Shown: piece after piece, positions 34,823 through 43,251 of the stretch
Layout: the number at the start of each line of letters is the position of its first letter
How positions within the stretch are numbered: position 1 is the stretch's first letter
From: an uncultured Eubacteriales bacterium
GTDB taxonomy: Bacteria > Bacillota > Clostridia > Oscillospirales > Acutalibacteraceae
Length of the DNA: 64,000 nt
Direction: 5' to 3'
Assembly: GCA_934444365.1 (NCBI GenBank)
Contig: CAKSCM010000004.1
Span: 84,108 to 148,107 of the forward strand
Notes under the pieces: generated by a model
Database searches by the model: none
Seen by the model: only the letters and a program-made list of their open reading frames with translations
What the model was told of the DNA's origin: nothing
Translations under genes and position numbers: made by a program

Positions 34823-35107
34823 TTTCACATCTCCGTTTTTAAACAAATGACATCCGATCGCCCTTTTCGGGGCGTATCGGCGCCGTAAAGGTGTTGTGCC
34901 CGTACCGATGCCTTACGGCTTTGGCAAGGCAACAATTTTCTCAAAGACAAAAGACAAAAAACAAAGGCAACCGGCAACAAAAATATAACCGTTCCCGTCG
35001 TATTACGGGCCTTACAGCAAGGAGATAAGGAATTCACCCGTAAAAACCGATTCTCCCTTGTGCCTTTTATCCCCCGTCGGGCGCAGCACATGGATTAAAA
35101 AGCGCTT

Positions 35108-35177
35108 AAAAAACAAGTCGGTTGCCGCTGTCCGATTGCCGCACAAGCCACGGCAGCGGTAAGACCGCCGGACTTGT
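35108..35177 (-). terminator. Terminator-like hairpin in the glycan-operon leader
   Basis: On the minus strand ACAAGTC (35171-35177) pairs with GACTTGT (35113-35119), enclosing CCGCTG/CAGCGG and CCGCCG-type inner stems, and is followed by TTTTTT. It lies about 60-130 nt after the predicted start and 285 bp before the first gene. It could act as an attenuator. Confidence 0.5.
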
Positions 35178-35241
35178 TCGGCGGCGACAATTCTGCCGGA
35201 CGGAACGTCCGCCTGACATATTGGCATAATTTATCCGATAC

Positions 35242-35270
35242 ATTATACTAAACATAGCCGTAAAAGTCAA
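35242..35270 (-). promoter_or_regulatory. Strong promoter of the glycan operon
   Basis: On the minus strand TTGACT (35265-35270) and TATAAT (35242-35247) are 17 bp apart. Predicted start near 35235, about 410 nt upstream of the dehydratase ATG. Confidence 0.75.
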
Positions 35271-35482
35271 CGCCCGACAAACAAATATCGGCCCACTCGA
35301 CATTTTTATCCGCCTTTAATCATTTTTGCCGGTTTTTACCGGAAAATCCCGATAAACGCCCGTATTCTCTCTCATTCGCCGGCCTTTTATCGGACGGATT
35401 TTGTCTTATGCGTTGTTGTGCTTGTATTCTTTGCAAAAATTGCTTTTTGCCGACTCTTGCGCGTTTTGCAGCTTAAAAAGAC

Positions 35483-35511
35483 TTGAATTTTCAGAATGCT
35501 TGTGTTATATA
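35483..35511 (+). promoter_or_regulatory. Promoter of nrdR
   Basis: TTGAAT (35483-35488) and TATATA (35506-35511) are separated by 17 bp. The start would be about 60 nt before the TTG start of nrdR. Confidence 0.6.
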
Positions 35512-35577
35512 TTATAGGTAAGGCGTGTAATATGTACATAGACGCGCCGGTTTATTAATGTTCGGCGGTGAAACGAA

Positions 35578-36036
35578 TTGAAATGCCCCTATTGTTCATA
35601 TCCGAAAAGCAAGGTTATCGACTCACGACCCACCGATGAAGGCTCGCACATCAGACGTCGCAGAGAGTGCGAAAAATGCCAGAAGCGATTTACGACCTAT
35701 GAAACGGTAGAATGTCTGCCGGTTATTGTAGTCAAGCGCGACCGCTCGCGCGAGACCTTTGACCGCTCAAAGCTTTTAAACAGCATGCTCAGAGCCTGCG
35801 ACAAGCGGATGGTGTCAATAGATACCCTCGAAAAAGCTGTGGATGAGATCGAAGCGAGCATTCAGAATTCGCTCGACCGCGAGATCCCGTCTGAGCTTAT
35901 AGGCTCCCTTGCGATGGACAAGCTTAAAAGCATTGACGAGGTTGCATATGTAAGGTTCGCCTCGGTTTACCGGCAGTTCAAGGACATAAATACCTTTATG
36001 GACGAGCTCGGCAAAATAATCGGCCAGAAGCAGTAA
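35578..36036 (+). CDS. nrdR: Transcriptional repressor NrdR
   Basis: Zinc-ribbon/ATP-cone repressor of ribonucleotide reductase genes. The zinc ribbon is CPYC...C-x2-C (MKCPYCSYPKSKVIDSRP, then RRRECEKCQKRFTTYE); the ATP-cone runs from VVKRDRSRETFDRSKL (about residue 50). 152 aa, normal. The start is TTG at 35578, fixed because homologues begin MKCP. No ribonucleotide reductase gene is in the window. Confidence 0.96.
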   Translation: MKCPYCSYPKSKVIDSRPTDEGSHIRRRRECEKCQKRFTTYETVECLPVIVVKRDRSRETFDRSKLLNSMLRACDKRMVSIDTLEKAVDEIEASIQNSLDREIPSELIGSLAMDKLKSIDEVAYVRFASVYRQFKDINTFMDELGKIIGQKQ

Positions 36037-36473
36037 TATTTAAATTCGTACCCATGCTTAAAGCAGCGGTTAAATAACGGTTCGGCTGATTTTAAACATC
36101 TTTTTTAAACGGCCGTTACAAAAACCGCTTTTTCCGGTAAAATCCCGAGGGTATTCGCTCCTAATCGACCGGATTAAAACAGATAAGTTACGTTGAAAAC
36201 TGAATAATTTAAAAAATGCAGTGATAAAGGACGGCTTTAAACGGCCGGACAAGCAGCATAACATCCGTTAATTCTTTAAGGCAAAAAATTGTCGGGAATG
36301 CTGAATGCTTTTTTGTCCGCGAGGTTTAAAGCCCTTTAGTAAGCGAACGGTCACGGCACCTTTGATCTGACGGAAAAAGCCGGCAAGGCGGCAGTCTGCC
36401 CCTTAAAAAACGGCGTTTCCGGTTGGGTTAAACAGAGAGGAAAGCGGCGCGCGAAAGAATTTTAAGGTTTTTC

Positions 36474-36496
36474 GCACGGGTGGAACCGCTCCGTGC
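36474..36496 (+). promoter_or_regulatory. Second T-box-core-like motif
   Basis: GGGTGGAACCGC (36478-36489) matches the T-box antiterminator core GGGTGGNACCGCG for its full 12 bases. It is embedded in a hairpin, GCACGG (36474-36479) with CCGTGC (36491-36496). No T-run terminator follows. It may be a degenerate or unusual tandem T-box, or chance. Confidence 0.35.
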
Positions 36497-36539
36497 CGCG
36501 TTTCGCCGAATTTCGCCTTTTAGCAGCCCGCCGAAAACG

Positions 36540-37014
36540 GCCGCGAGGCAGAAGATGAAAAAACTCGCGTTCGGACAAAAATTACCGATTCAGATTAAAA
36601 ATCGGTAAAACTAAGTAAGCGGTGCCGGTTATCCCCCGTTACAGGGAAAAATGAGAGCGCATCGATTTTGCCGATTTGCCTTTCGACCTTTGGTTTTACG
36701 GTTTTCTTTTGGCGAATTGTTTTACCGACCGCCTTTCGCATTTTTTTGACAGACCGTCCGTAAAAAAAGCCGGCTTGCCCGTTTTTAAAAAGCGAAAGGG
36801 ACAAAGGTTATAAGGTTTTTGTTACCGGTTACGGTTTTTAAAACGAAGCAAAAAAATGATGCGAACGTGGGTGGTACCGCGTGGGCTCTGTTTATTTGCG
36901 GACTGCAGTAAAAATGCGGCTTGCAATTTAAATTTTGCGACCTTTTCAGGCCGCGGCCTTCGTCCCGTCGTAAATTCGTTTCGGGGCGAATATGCCGCGG
37001 TCTTTTTATTTTGG
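36540..37014 (+). ncRNA. T-box leader of pheST
   Basis: tRNA-sensing riboswitch leader controlling phenylalanyl-tRNA synthetase genes. The conserved core GGGTGGTACCGCG is at 36869-36881. It is followed by a strong terminator: GGCCGCGGC (36949-36957) pairs with GCCGCGGTC (36994-37002), with CGTCCCG / CGGGGCG inside, then TTTTTATTTT. The left boundary and the specifier codon were not resolved by eye. pheS starts 383 bp after the terminator, an unusually long distance explained by an inserted foldback element. Confidence 0.75.
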
Positions 37015-37163
37015 TTTTTCCTGTAACCGGACAAAAAAGCCGATCGAAAAGAAAAACGCGATTTTACGGTTGCGGACTTCGCCTTTATATAACGCTCTTT
37101 AAAGAGCCGACGCGACATTAAAAGCGGTATACAAAATTAATTTCGATTTACACCGTCGGTGAC

Positions 37164-37334
37164 TAACCATAGCATGCTTATCCGAACTCGATTTTGGCGG
37201 AGAAAAATCCACACATACTTGCGCCGAAACATTCGTCAATCCGATAGCCTATGAGTGACGACAAGCTGAAAATCGCCGTTAATAGGCCATTTCAGGCGGG
37301 TTCGGAAGTATGTTATGGTTAACCATAACATACT
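37164..37334. repeat. Foldback element with 28-bp perfect palindrome
   Basis: The left arm (37164-37187, TAACCATAGCATGCTTAT then CCGAAC) is inverted at 37300-37321 with two gaps and two substitutions. The right end is also a perfect 28-bp palindrome at 37307-37334 centred on GGTT/AACC, half-site AGTATGTTATGGTT. The motif CATAGGATGYTC / CATARCATRCTT recurs at 43106-43128 and 53185-53204. Confidence 0.65.
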
Positions 37335-37396
37335 CATCAGCGACGGAAATTCAAGAAAACCAAAAGAATAAAAAACCTGTTACGGAGGAATGAAAT

Positions 37397-38419
37397 ATGA
37401 TAAGCAAACAGCTGCAGGAAATAAAGCAGCGCGCCGAGCAGAGCCTTGATTCGGTAAATGATCTTTCCCAGCTCGAGCAGTTAAGGGTCTCGTATCTCGG
37501 CAAAAAGGGAGAAATTACGGCCATTTTAAAGCAGATGGGCTCACTCTCTCCCGAGGAACGGCCGGTGGTAGGCGAGCTTGCCAACAAGGTCCGCACCCAG
37601 ATCGAACAGCTCATCTCGGAAAAAACGAGCGCCCTTAAAAACGCCCGGCGCAAGGCCCGTCTCGAAGCCGAAACCATTGATATAACCCTGCCTGCAAAGG
37701 CGGTTAAAAAGGGCGGACTTCATCCTTTGAGCATTGTTCAAAACGACATGATAGAGCTTTTCCGCTCAATGGGCTTTGACGTTGTGGACGGACCCGAGGT
37801 CGAAACCGATTTTTACAACTTCCAGGCTTTAAACGTCCCCGAGGATCATCCGGCAAGGGACATGCAGGATACATTTTATCTCGGCGAGGGCATAATGCTC
37901 AGAACCCAGACCTCGGCCACCCAGATTCGTACCATGATGAACATGAAGCCCCCTATCCGCATGGTCTGCCCGGGACGTGTTTTCCGTGCCGACGAGGTGG
38001 ACGCCACCCATTCCCCGGTTTTCCACCAGATGGAGGGTCTTGTGGTCGACAAGGGTATTACAATGTGCGATCTTAAGGGCTGTCTTGAGCAGTTTGCCCA
38101 TGTTATATACGGCGACGATACCAAGGTCAAATTCCGTCCGTCATTCTTCCCCTTCACCGAGCCGAGCGTCGAGGTCGACGTCAGCTGCTCGGAATGCGGC
38201 GGTAAGGGCTGCCGTGTTTGCAAGGGCAGCGGCTGGATAGAAATTCTCGGCGCCGGAATGGTTCATCCGAACGTTCTTCGCTCATGCGGAATCGATCCGG
38301 ACGAGTATTCGGGCTTTGCCTTCGGAATAGGACTTGACCGCCTTGCGACCACCCGATACAAAATAAGCGATATACGTCTGTTGTTCGAAAACGATTTGCG
38401 TTTTCTCAGACAGTTTTAA
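37397..38419 (+). CDS. pheS: Phenylalanine-tRNA ligase alpha subunit
   Basis: Catalytic alpha subunit of PheRS (340 aa). An N-terminal coiled coil (residues 1-90) is followed by the class II catalytic core: motif with HPLSIVQNDMIELFRSMGFDVVDGPEVE, LRTQTSATQIRTM, FRADEVDATHSPVFHQMEGL, and motif 3 GFAFGIGLDRLATTRY. CGGAGGAATGAAAT precedes the ATG. Followed 21 bp later by pheT. Controlled by the T-box upstream. Confidence 0.97.
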   Translation: MISKQLQEIKQRAEQSLDSVNDLSQLEQLRVSYLGKKGEITAILKQMGSLSPEERPVVGELANKVRTQIEQLISEKTSALKNARRKARLEAETIDITLPAKAVKKGGLHPLSIVQNDMIELFRSMGFDVVDGPEVETDFYNFQALNVPEDHPARDMQDTFYLGEGIMLRTQTSATQIRTMMNMKPPIRMVCPGRVFRADEVDATHSPVFHQMEGLVVDKGITMCDLKGCLEQFAHVIYGDDTKVKFRPSFFPFTEPSVEVDVSCSECGGKGCRVCKGSGWIEILGAGMVHPNVLRSCGIDPDEYSGFAFGIGLDRLATTRYKISDIRLLFENDLRFLRQF

Positions 38420-38440
38420 CGAAAGGAGCGGCAAAACCAA

Positions 38441-40831
38441 ATGAAAATATCACTTAAGGCTTTAAAATACTATGTTGATATAAATGTTCCGGTCGAGGAG
38501 CTTTGCGACAAAATGGTGATGGCCGGTTTTGAGGTTGAGGAGATCATCAACACCGCCGATACCATGCACAATGTCGTTGTCGGAAAAATTTTAAAAACAG
38601 AAAAGCATCCGGACGCCGACAAGCTTAAAATCTGCACCGTTGACGTCGGGGACGGCACTCCCCGTCAGATAGTAACCGGCGCCGACAATGTTTTCGAGGG
38701 AGCAACCGTTCCGGCGGCCCTTCACAATTCGCTGCTGCCAAACGGCACCAAAATCACCAAGGGCAAATTGCGCGGTATTGTAAGCGAGGGAATGCTGTGC
38801 TCGGGAGGAGAGCTCCTTATAACCGACGGCGATATGCCCGGCGCCGAGGTGAACGGCATACTTATAATGGACGAAAAATACCTCCCCGGCACCGATATGC
38901 GTGAGGTTCTCGGCCTTGACGATTATATAATCGACTTTAAAATCACCGCCAACCGCCCCGATTGCCAGAGCATTCTCGGCGTTGCGCGCGAGGTAAGCGT
39001 GGTGCTCGGAACCGAATTTCGTCCGCCCGTTCCGGAATATAACATTTCCGAAGGCAACGTTAAGGACCTGATAAAGGTAACCGTTGCGGACACCGATATC
39101 TGTCCGAGATACATGGGTGCGGCGGTAAACAACCTTAGAATCGGCGAGTCGCCCGACTGGCTCAAACGCACCCTTAAAGCCGGCGGAATGCGGCCGATAA
39201 ACAACATTGTAGACATTACCAACTTTGTAATGCTTGAGACCGGTCAGCCGCTTCACGCCTTTGACCGTCGTGATATAAAAGGCGGCGAAATAATCGTCCG
39301 CCGGGCAAAAGAGGGCGAAAAGATCACCACCCTCGACGGTAACGAGCACGCCCTTACACCCGACATGCTGGTAATAGCCGACCGCGATAATCCCTCCTGC
39401 CTTGCCGGTGTAATGGGGGGACTGGGCAGCGAGGTAAAGCCCGACACCACCGAGCTCTTCCTTGAAAGCGCAAAATTCCGCCGCGACAGCATACGTCGCA
39501 CCTCTCGTGCGGTCGGACTTCGCACCGAATCGAGCGCAAGATTTGAGCGCGGAGTGGACACCGTCGGCACCGAATACGCCTTAAAGCGCGCATTGCAGCT
39601 TATTAACGATCTCGACGCCGGCGATATTGTGGGCGGAATGATAGACCAAAAGCTTCCTCTACCCGAAAAACGCGTTATAAAAACCACGGTAAGCGACATA
39701 ACCGCCCTGCTCGGCGTTGACGTTCCGAAGGATAAGATCGTATCGATACTCAACAGCCTTTGCATTGAAACCAAGGCCTTGGGCGAGCATCTTACCTGCC
39801 ATGTTCCCTCCTTCCGCGACGACGTTGAGGGACGGGCCGATCTGGCCGAGGAGGTCATGCGCATATACGGCTACGATCACATAAAAGGCAGCGTTATGAA
39901 GGGCGACATCCGTCCGGGCAGACTGCTTATGGACCGCGAAAAGGCCGACAAGGTAAAGAGGGTTCTCGTATCCTCCGGAATGCACGAAATAATGACCTAT
40001 TCCTTTATATCCTCAAAGGCGATATCGGTTTTAAAACTTCCGGAAAAAGATAAAAGACTTTCCGAAATACACATACTCAATCCCCTGGGCGACGAATATT
40101 CGGTCATGCGCACCCAGCTTGTAAGCTCAATGCTGTCGGTGCTCTCCTCCAATATAAAGCGCGGAAACGACGAGGCAAGGCTGTTTGAGATTTCCCGCGT
40201 TTATTTCCCGAAATCCCTGCCGGTGACCGAACAGCCCGACGAAATACCGACCGTTTGCCTCGGAATGTACGGCGAGGATGAGGATTTCTTCACCCTTAAA
40301 GGGGCCGTTTTGTGCCTTTTGGACGCTTTCGGGACAAAATACGAGATAGTCCGCTCGAACGAAAGCTGGCTGCACCCCGGAAGAAGCGCCGATATAATAT
40401 CGGAGGGCAAAAAGATCGGTTCGTTCGGCGAGGTTCATCCCGAGTCGGCCGAGGCCGCCGGAATCAGCTCGCGCGTATATGTTGCCGAAATTTCGCTCGC
40501 CGAGCTTTATAAATCGTCCGACGCGAAGATCCTTTACAAGCCCATTTCGCGCACCCCGGCCGTAACCCGCGACATTGCCCTGCTTTGCGAGCGATCGCTC
40601 CCGGCCGGCGAGATAGAAAAGGCCATTAAAAAAGCCGCCGGACAGCTGCTCGAATCGGTAAAGCTGTTTGACGTTTACGAGGGCGACCGCATTGAAAAGG
40701 GAAAGAAGAGCATCGCCTATTCGATGACCCTGAGGGCTCACGACAAGACCCTGACCGACGCCGAAACCAACGAGACGGTCGAGCGCGTTATAGCCGCTCT
40801 TAAGGAGATAGGCGCCGAGCTCAGAAGATAG
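38441..40831 (+). CDS. pheT: Phenylalanine-tRNA ligase beta subunit
   Basis: Beta subunit of PheRS (796 aa, normal). Domains in order: EMAP-like tRNA-binding domain (about 40-150, VVGKILKTEKHPDADKLKICTVDVG), B3/B4 editing domain, B5 domain (about 400-470), catalytic-like core, and the C-terminal FDX-ACB domain (about 700-796, SRTPAVTRDIALLCE). AGGAG precedes the ATG. Ends before a strong terminator. Confidence 0.97.
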   Translation: MKISLKALKYYVDINVPVEELCDKMVMAGFEVEEIINTADTMHNVVVGKILKTEKHPDADKLKICTVDVGDGTPRQIVTGADNVFEGATVPAALHNSLLPNGTKITKGKLRGIVSEGMLCSGGELLITDGDMPGAEVNGILIMDEKYLPGTDMREVLGLDDYIIDFKITANRPDCQSILGVAREVSVVLGTEFRPPVPEYNISEGNVKDLIKVTVADTDICPRYMGAAVNNLRIGESPDWLKRTLKAGGMRPINNIVDITNFVMLETGQPLHAFDRRDIKGGEIIVRRAKEGEKITTLDGNEHALTPDMLVIADRDNPSCLAGVMGGLGSEVKPDTTELFLESAKFRRDSIRRTSRAVGLRTESSARFERGVDTVGTEYALKRALQLINDLDAGDIVGGMIDQKLPLPEKRVIKTTVSDITALLGVDVPKDKIVSILNSLCIETKALGEHLTCHVPSFRDDVEGRADLAEEVMRIYGYDHIKGSVMKGDIRPGRLLMDREKADKVKRVLVSSGMHEIMTYSFISSKAISVLKLPEKDKRLSEIHILNPLGDEYSVMRTQLVSSMLSVLSSNIKRGNDEARLFEISRVYFPKSLPVTEQPDEIPTVCLGMYGEDEDFFTLKGAVLCLLDAFGTKYEIVRSNESWLHPGRSADIISEGKKIGSFGEVHPESAEAAGISSRVYVAEISLAELYKSSDAKILYKPISRTPAVTRDIALLCERSLPAGEIEKAIKKAAGQLLESVKLFDVYEGDRIEKGKKSIAYSMTLRAHDKTLTDAETNETVERVIAALKEIGAELRR

Positions 40832-41313
40832 CCGCTTATTTTTCCGTTAATTCGGAGCCGCTAAACCGAATCAATTAAAAACTGCGTGAAATCGGCACCT
40901 TCACGCAGTTTTTGTCCTGTATCGGCAGACAAGCCCGGCCCTTCGCCGCGGTGCTTGCCGTTCGACAATGCCTCACGACACACCGCGCGACTCGTCGGAA
41001 GAGAAAGACTCGTTCCCGGCATACGGCAAAACGAAAACACCGAAGTATTACTCGCCCGTTTATATGGGGCGGGATTCCCGGGGTATGTTGCGTAAAAAGA
41101 CCTGTTTTATGGCAATTTACCCGCCCGGCGCCACTCTCGTGACGTGTAATAAAAAGAAAAAACCGGTTTCCCCGATTTTTCTCCTTCTCTTTTAAAGCCT
41201 CTCTTTGTTGGCTGCGGTTTATTCCCCCGTTGCTTTAATTTGATTAATTTTGTTTTGTTTTCAAAAGAGGATAAGCTCGGCGCAAAAATTCAGTTTCAAC
41301 CGGAGATTATTTT
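40832..41313 (+). other. pheT-AEC intergenic region
   Basis: After the terminator at 40877-40914 nothing is recognised up to the AEC transporter start. Confidence 0.5.
40877..40914 (+). terminator. Intrinsic terminator after pheT
   Basis: ACTGCGTGAA (40881-40890) pairs perfectly with TTCACGCAGT (40900-40909), followed by TTTTG; AAAA precedes the stem. Confidence 0.9.
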
Positions 41314-42372
41314 ATGCTCAATTATTTCATCGACGTTTTTACCCAGGTGGCCATACTTTTTATAATGATGCTTGTCGGGGTCGTTATGTCAAAGCTCGGC
41401 AAAATAACCTCGACCGGCGCAAAAGAGATGACCGACCTTTTACTCACCGTTGTGACCGTGGCGGTAATAGTCAAGGCCTTTGCGACGGTCGAATTTTCGC
41501 CCGATAAAATAAGGGAAATGGGACTCGCCGCCCTGGCGCTTGTTGTTGTAACCGCGGTAGGCGGCGCGCTGTCGGCCGCTGCTTTTTGTAAAAGCAGTGA
41601 CAATGCGAGGCCCGTTTTGCGCTTCGGCTCGATTTTTTCCAATTGCGGATTCATGGGAATTCCGGTGACCCAGGCCGTATTCGGCGACAACGGGGTGTTC
41701 GTCGTGTCGATATACATGGCGGTTTTTCAGATCTCCGCCTGGACATACGGCGTTTATATTTACACAAGGAAAACCCGGAAAAACAAAAGTTTCAAATCGG
41801 CCGAGCTCCCCCTTGACAACGGCTCCGCCGAACCCTGTGCGGCGCACCCGTCGTGTGAAAAACCGACCGTCATACGGAAAAACGACTACAACGAAGGCTC
41901 CGCCAAGCCTCCGCTTAAAGGTATTTTTTTAAACGCCGGGGTTATCGGCGTGGCGATCGGACTGATTATTTTCTTTTTGCAAATAAAGCTGCCCGACATA
42001 ATGATGACCCCCATTTCAAGCATTGCCGCCATAAATACCCCCCTTGCTATGGTGGTAACGGGTCAGCTGCTGTGCGGAATCAGCCTTAAGCCCTGCCGGG
42101 AGGATATCGGAATTATCGCCGCCTGTGCGTTGCGTCTGCTTGTAATTCCGCTTTGCTCACTGGGAATTCTTTGGCTTTTGGGAATTAAAGGGCTTCCTCT
42201 TGCCGCCTGCTCGGTGCCGATGTGCGCCCCGGCGGCCACCTACACCGTCATGTTTGCCAAGCGATACAACGCAAACGGCGAGCTCGCCTCCCGGCTTATG
42301 AGTATATGCACTCTGCTTTCGATATTTACAATGCCGGTCGTAATATCGGTCGCGCGCTTTATGGCAGGATGA
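41314..42372 (+). CDS. AEC-family transporter
   Basis: Auxin-efflux-carrier-type permease (352 aa, about ten membrane segments). The conserved LFIMMLVGVVMSKLGKITSTG start, GSIFSNCGFMGIPVTQAVFG and the C-terminal PMCAPAATYTVMFAKRYNANGELAS are visible. A hydrophilic loop of about 50 residues (about 155-205, rich in K, S and P) between the two halves is longer than usual. Substrates of such carriers are small carboxylates; none can be named. GGAG precedes the ATG. Confidence 0.88.
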   Translation: MLNYFIDVFTQVAILFIMMLVGVVMSKLGKITSTGAKEMTDLLLTVVTVAVIVKAFATVEFSPDKIREMGLAALALVVVTAVGGALSAAAFCKSSDNARPVLRFGSIFSNCGFMGIPVTQAVFGDNGVFVVSIYMAVFQISAWTYGVYIYTRKTRKNKSFKSAELPLDNGSAEPCAAHPSCEKPTVIRKNDYNEGSAKPPLKGIFLNAGVIGVAIGLIIFFLQIKLPDIMMTPISSIAAINTPLAMVVTGQLLCGISLKPCREDIGIIAACALRLLVIPLCSLGILWLLGIKGLPLAACSVPMCAPAATYTVMFAKRYNANGELASRLMSICTLLSIFTMPVVISVARFMAG

Positions 42373-42448
42373 TTTTTCAAAAGGATTGCCGGTCGGATGC
42401 ATCGGACTCACTTACAATTAATCCGTAGCATTTAGGGGTCTTTCCTCC

Positions 42449-42640
42449 ATGAAGCCTTCTTCCATAAGGTCTTCTTCCTCGGGGACTTCCTCCATGCGCT
42501 CTTCCTCCATGCACTCTTCCTCCATGCACTCCATCTCCGCGCAAACATCTCCCACGCGAACTTACCAACGCGAACTTACCAATGCGCCTTCCCCACGCGC
42601 CTTCCCCACGCGACCTTCCCCACGCGACCTTCGCCGATCT
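42449..42640. repeat. Short tandem repeats
   Basis: About six imperfect 15-bp copies of CTTCCTCCATGCACT (about 42465-42530) are followed by 14-15-bp copies of CGCGAACTTACCAA and CCTTCCCCACGCGA (about 42555-42635). No ribosome site or start supports a protein on either strand. Confidence 0.7.
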
Positions 42641-42874
42641 CCCGAAAACAAAATCCGCGGCGGCATTTGCCGGTTGACTCGGCTTCGGCGAACCGGTTTT
42701 AATACCGTAAATAAATATTTATTAAATTTAAAATTAAAATTAAAAAAATAACCCCTCGGGTCACAATGACGAAAGATGAAAATAGTAAAGCTTTTTTCAT
42801 TCTCCGAAATGGATCCGGGGGGTTGTTAATTTAGCGCTTTTCAGGCTTTAAGCAAAATCAAAGGGAAAAGGGAA

Positions 42875-42934
42875 AGGCAGCGGTAAGATAAGCGGTTTGT
42901 CCTTTATCTTTTTGCCTTTTTCTTACCGCTGCCT
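42875..42934. repeat. Hairpin with 14-bp perfect stem
   Basis: AGGCAGCGGTAAGA (42875-42888) and TCTTACCGCTGCCT (42921-42934) are perfect complements with a 32-nt loop that has its own GATAA/TTATC pairing. There is no T-run directly after it on either strand. Confidence 0.65.
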
Positions 42935-43088
42935 CAAAAGCGTTGCTTGACGTTTTAAAAGGAGGTATTTTTCTTAAAACAAAGCCCTCGAGCGCGACAA
43001 AGGGTAAATTGTCCGATTTTGGAGTTAAGGTTAATTAAACCGGTTTGAGCGTGGATTAAAATTGCATTTCAGGCCGGGGGTGTGATTT

Positions 43089-43209
43089 GGACTAAGATAG
43101 GCTGTGGTTAAGCATAGGATGCTCAAGGTAAGATATATTGTCGGGTGAATTTAAGCGGTTTGTAATCATCTTAAACCCGGTGTAATTAAACTAAGCCTAT
43201 TTAAAGTCC
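43089..43209. repeat. Imperfect foldback element
   Basis: GGACTAAGATAGGCTGTGG (43089-43107) is loosely inverted at about 43190-43209 (GGACTTTAAATAGGCTTAG on the other strand). It contains GGTTAAGCATAGGATGCT (43106-43123), a member of the CATAGGATGYTC motif family also at 37164 and 53185. Confidence 0.5.
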
Positions 43210-43251
43210 CGACCGTTTTTGCCTTTTTTGCCTTACGGCTTTTCTTGTTTT

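Larger units (their letters stand above)
34823..35577. other. Glycan-operon leader and nrdR upstream region
   Basis: No gene. It holds the minus-strand promoter at 35242-35270, a leader of about 410 nt with a U-tracted hairpin (35108-35177), and the plus-strand nrdR promoter at 35483-35511. Confidence 0.6.
36037..37396 (+). other. Long leader region ahead of pheST
   Basis: 1.36 kb without a gene. 36037-36470 shows only minor hairpins. A T-box core motif lies at 36478-36489, a T-box leader with terminator at about 36540-37014, and a foldback element with a 28-bp palindrome at 37164-37334. Confidence 0.6.
42373..43251. other. Repeat-rich gap
   Basis: No gene. Contains short tandem repeats at 42449-42640, a 14-bp-stem hairpin at 42875-42934, and an imperfect foldback at about 43089-43209. 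CCCCTCGG (about 42752) and CCGGGGGG (about 42817) may form a loose terminator stem for the AEC gene. Confidence 0.55.

Noticed and set aside
42377..42568. Gly/His/Arg repeat protein on the minus strand
   Set aside because: The frame is only the translation of 15-bp tandem repeats and has no ribosome site.
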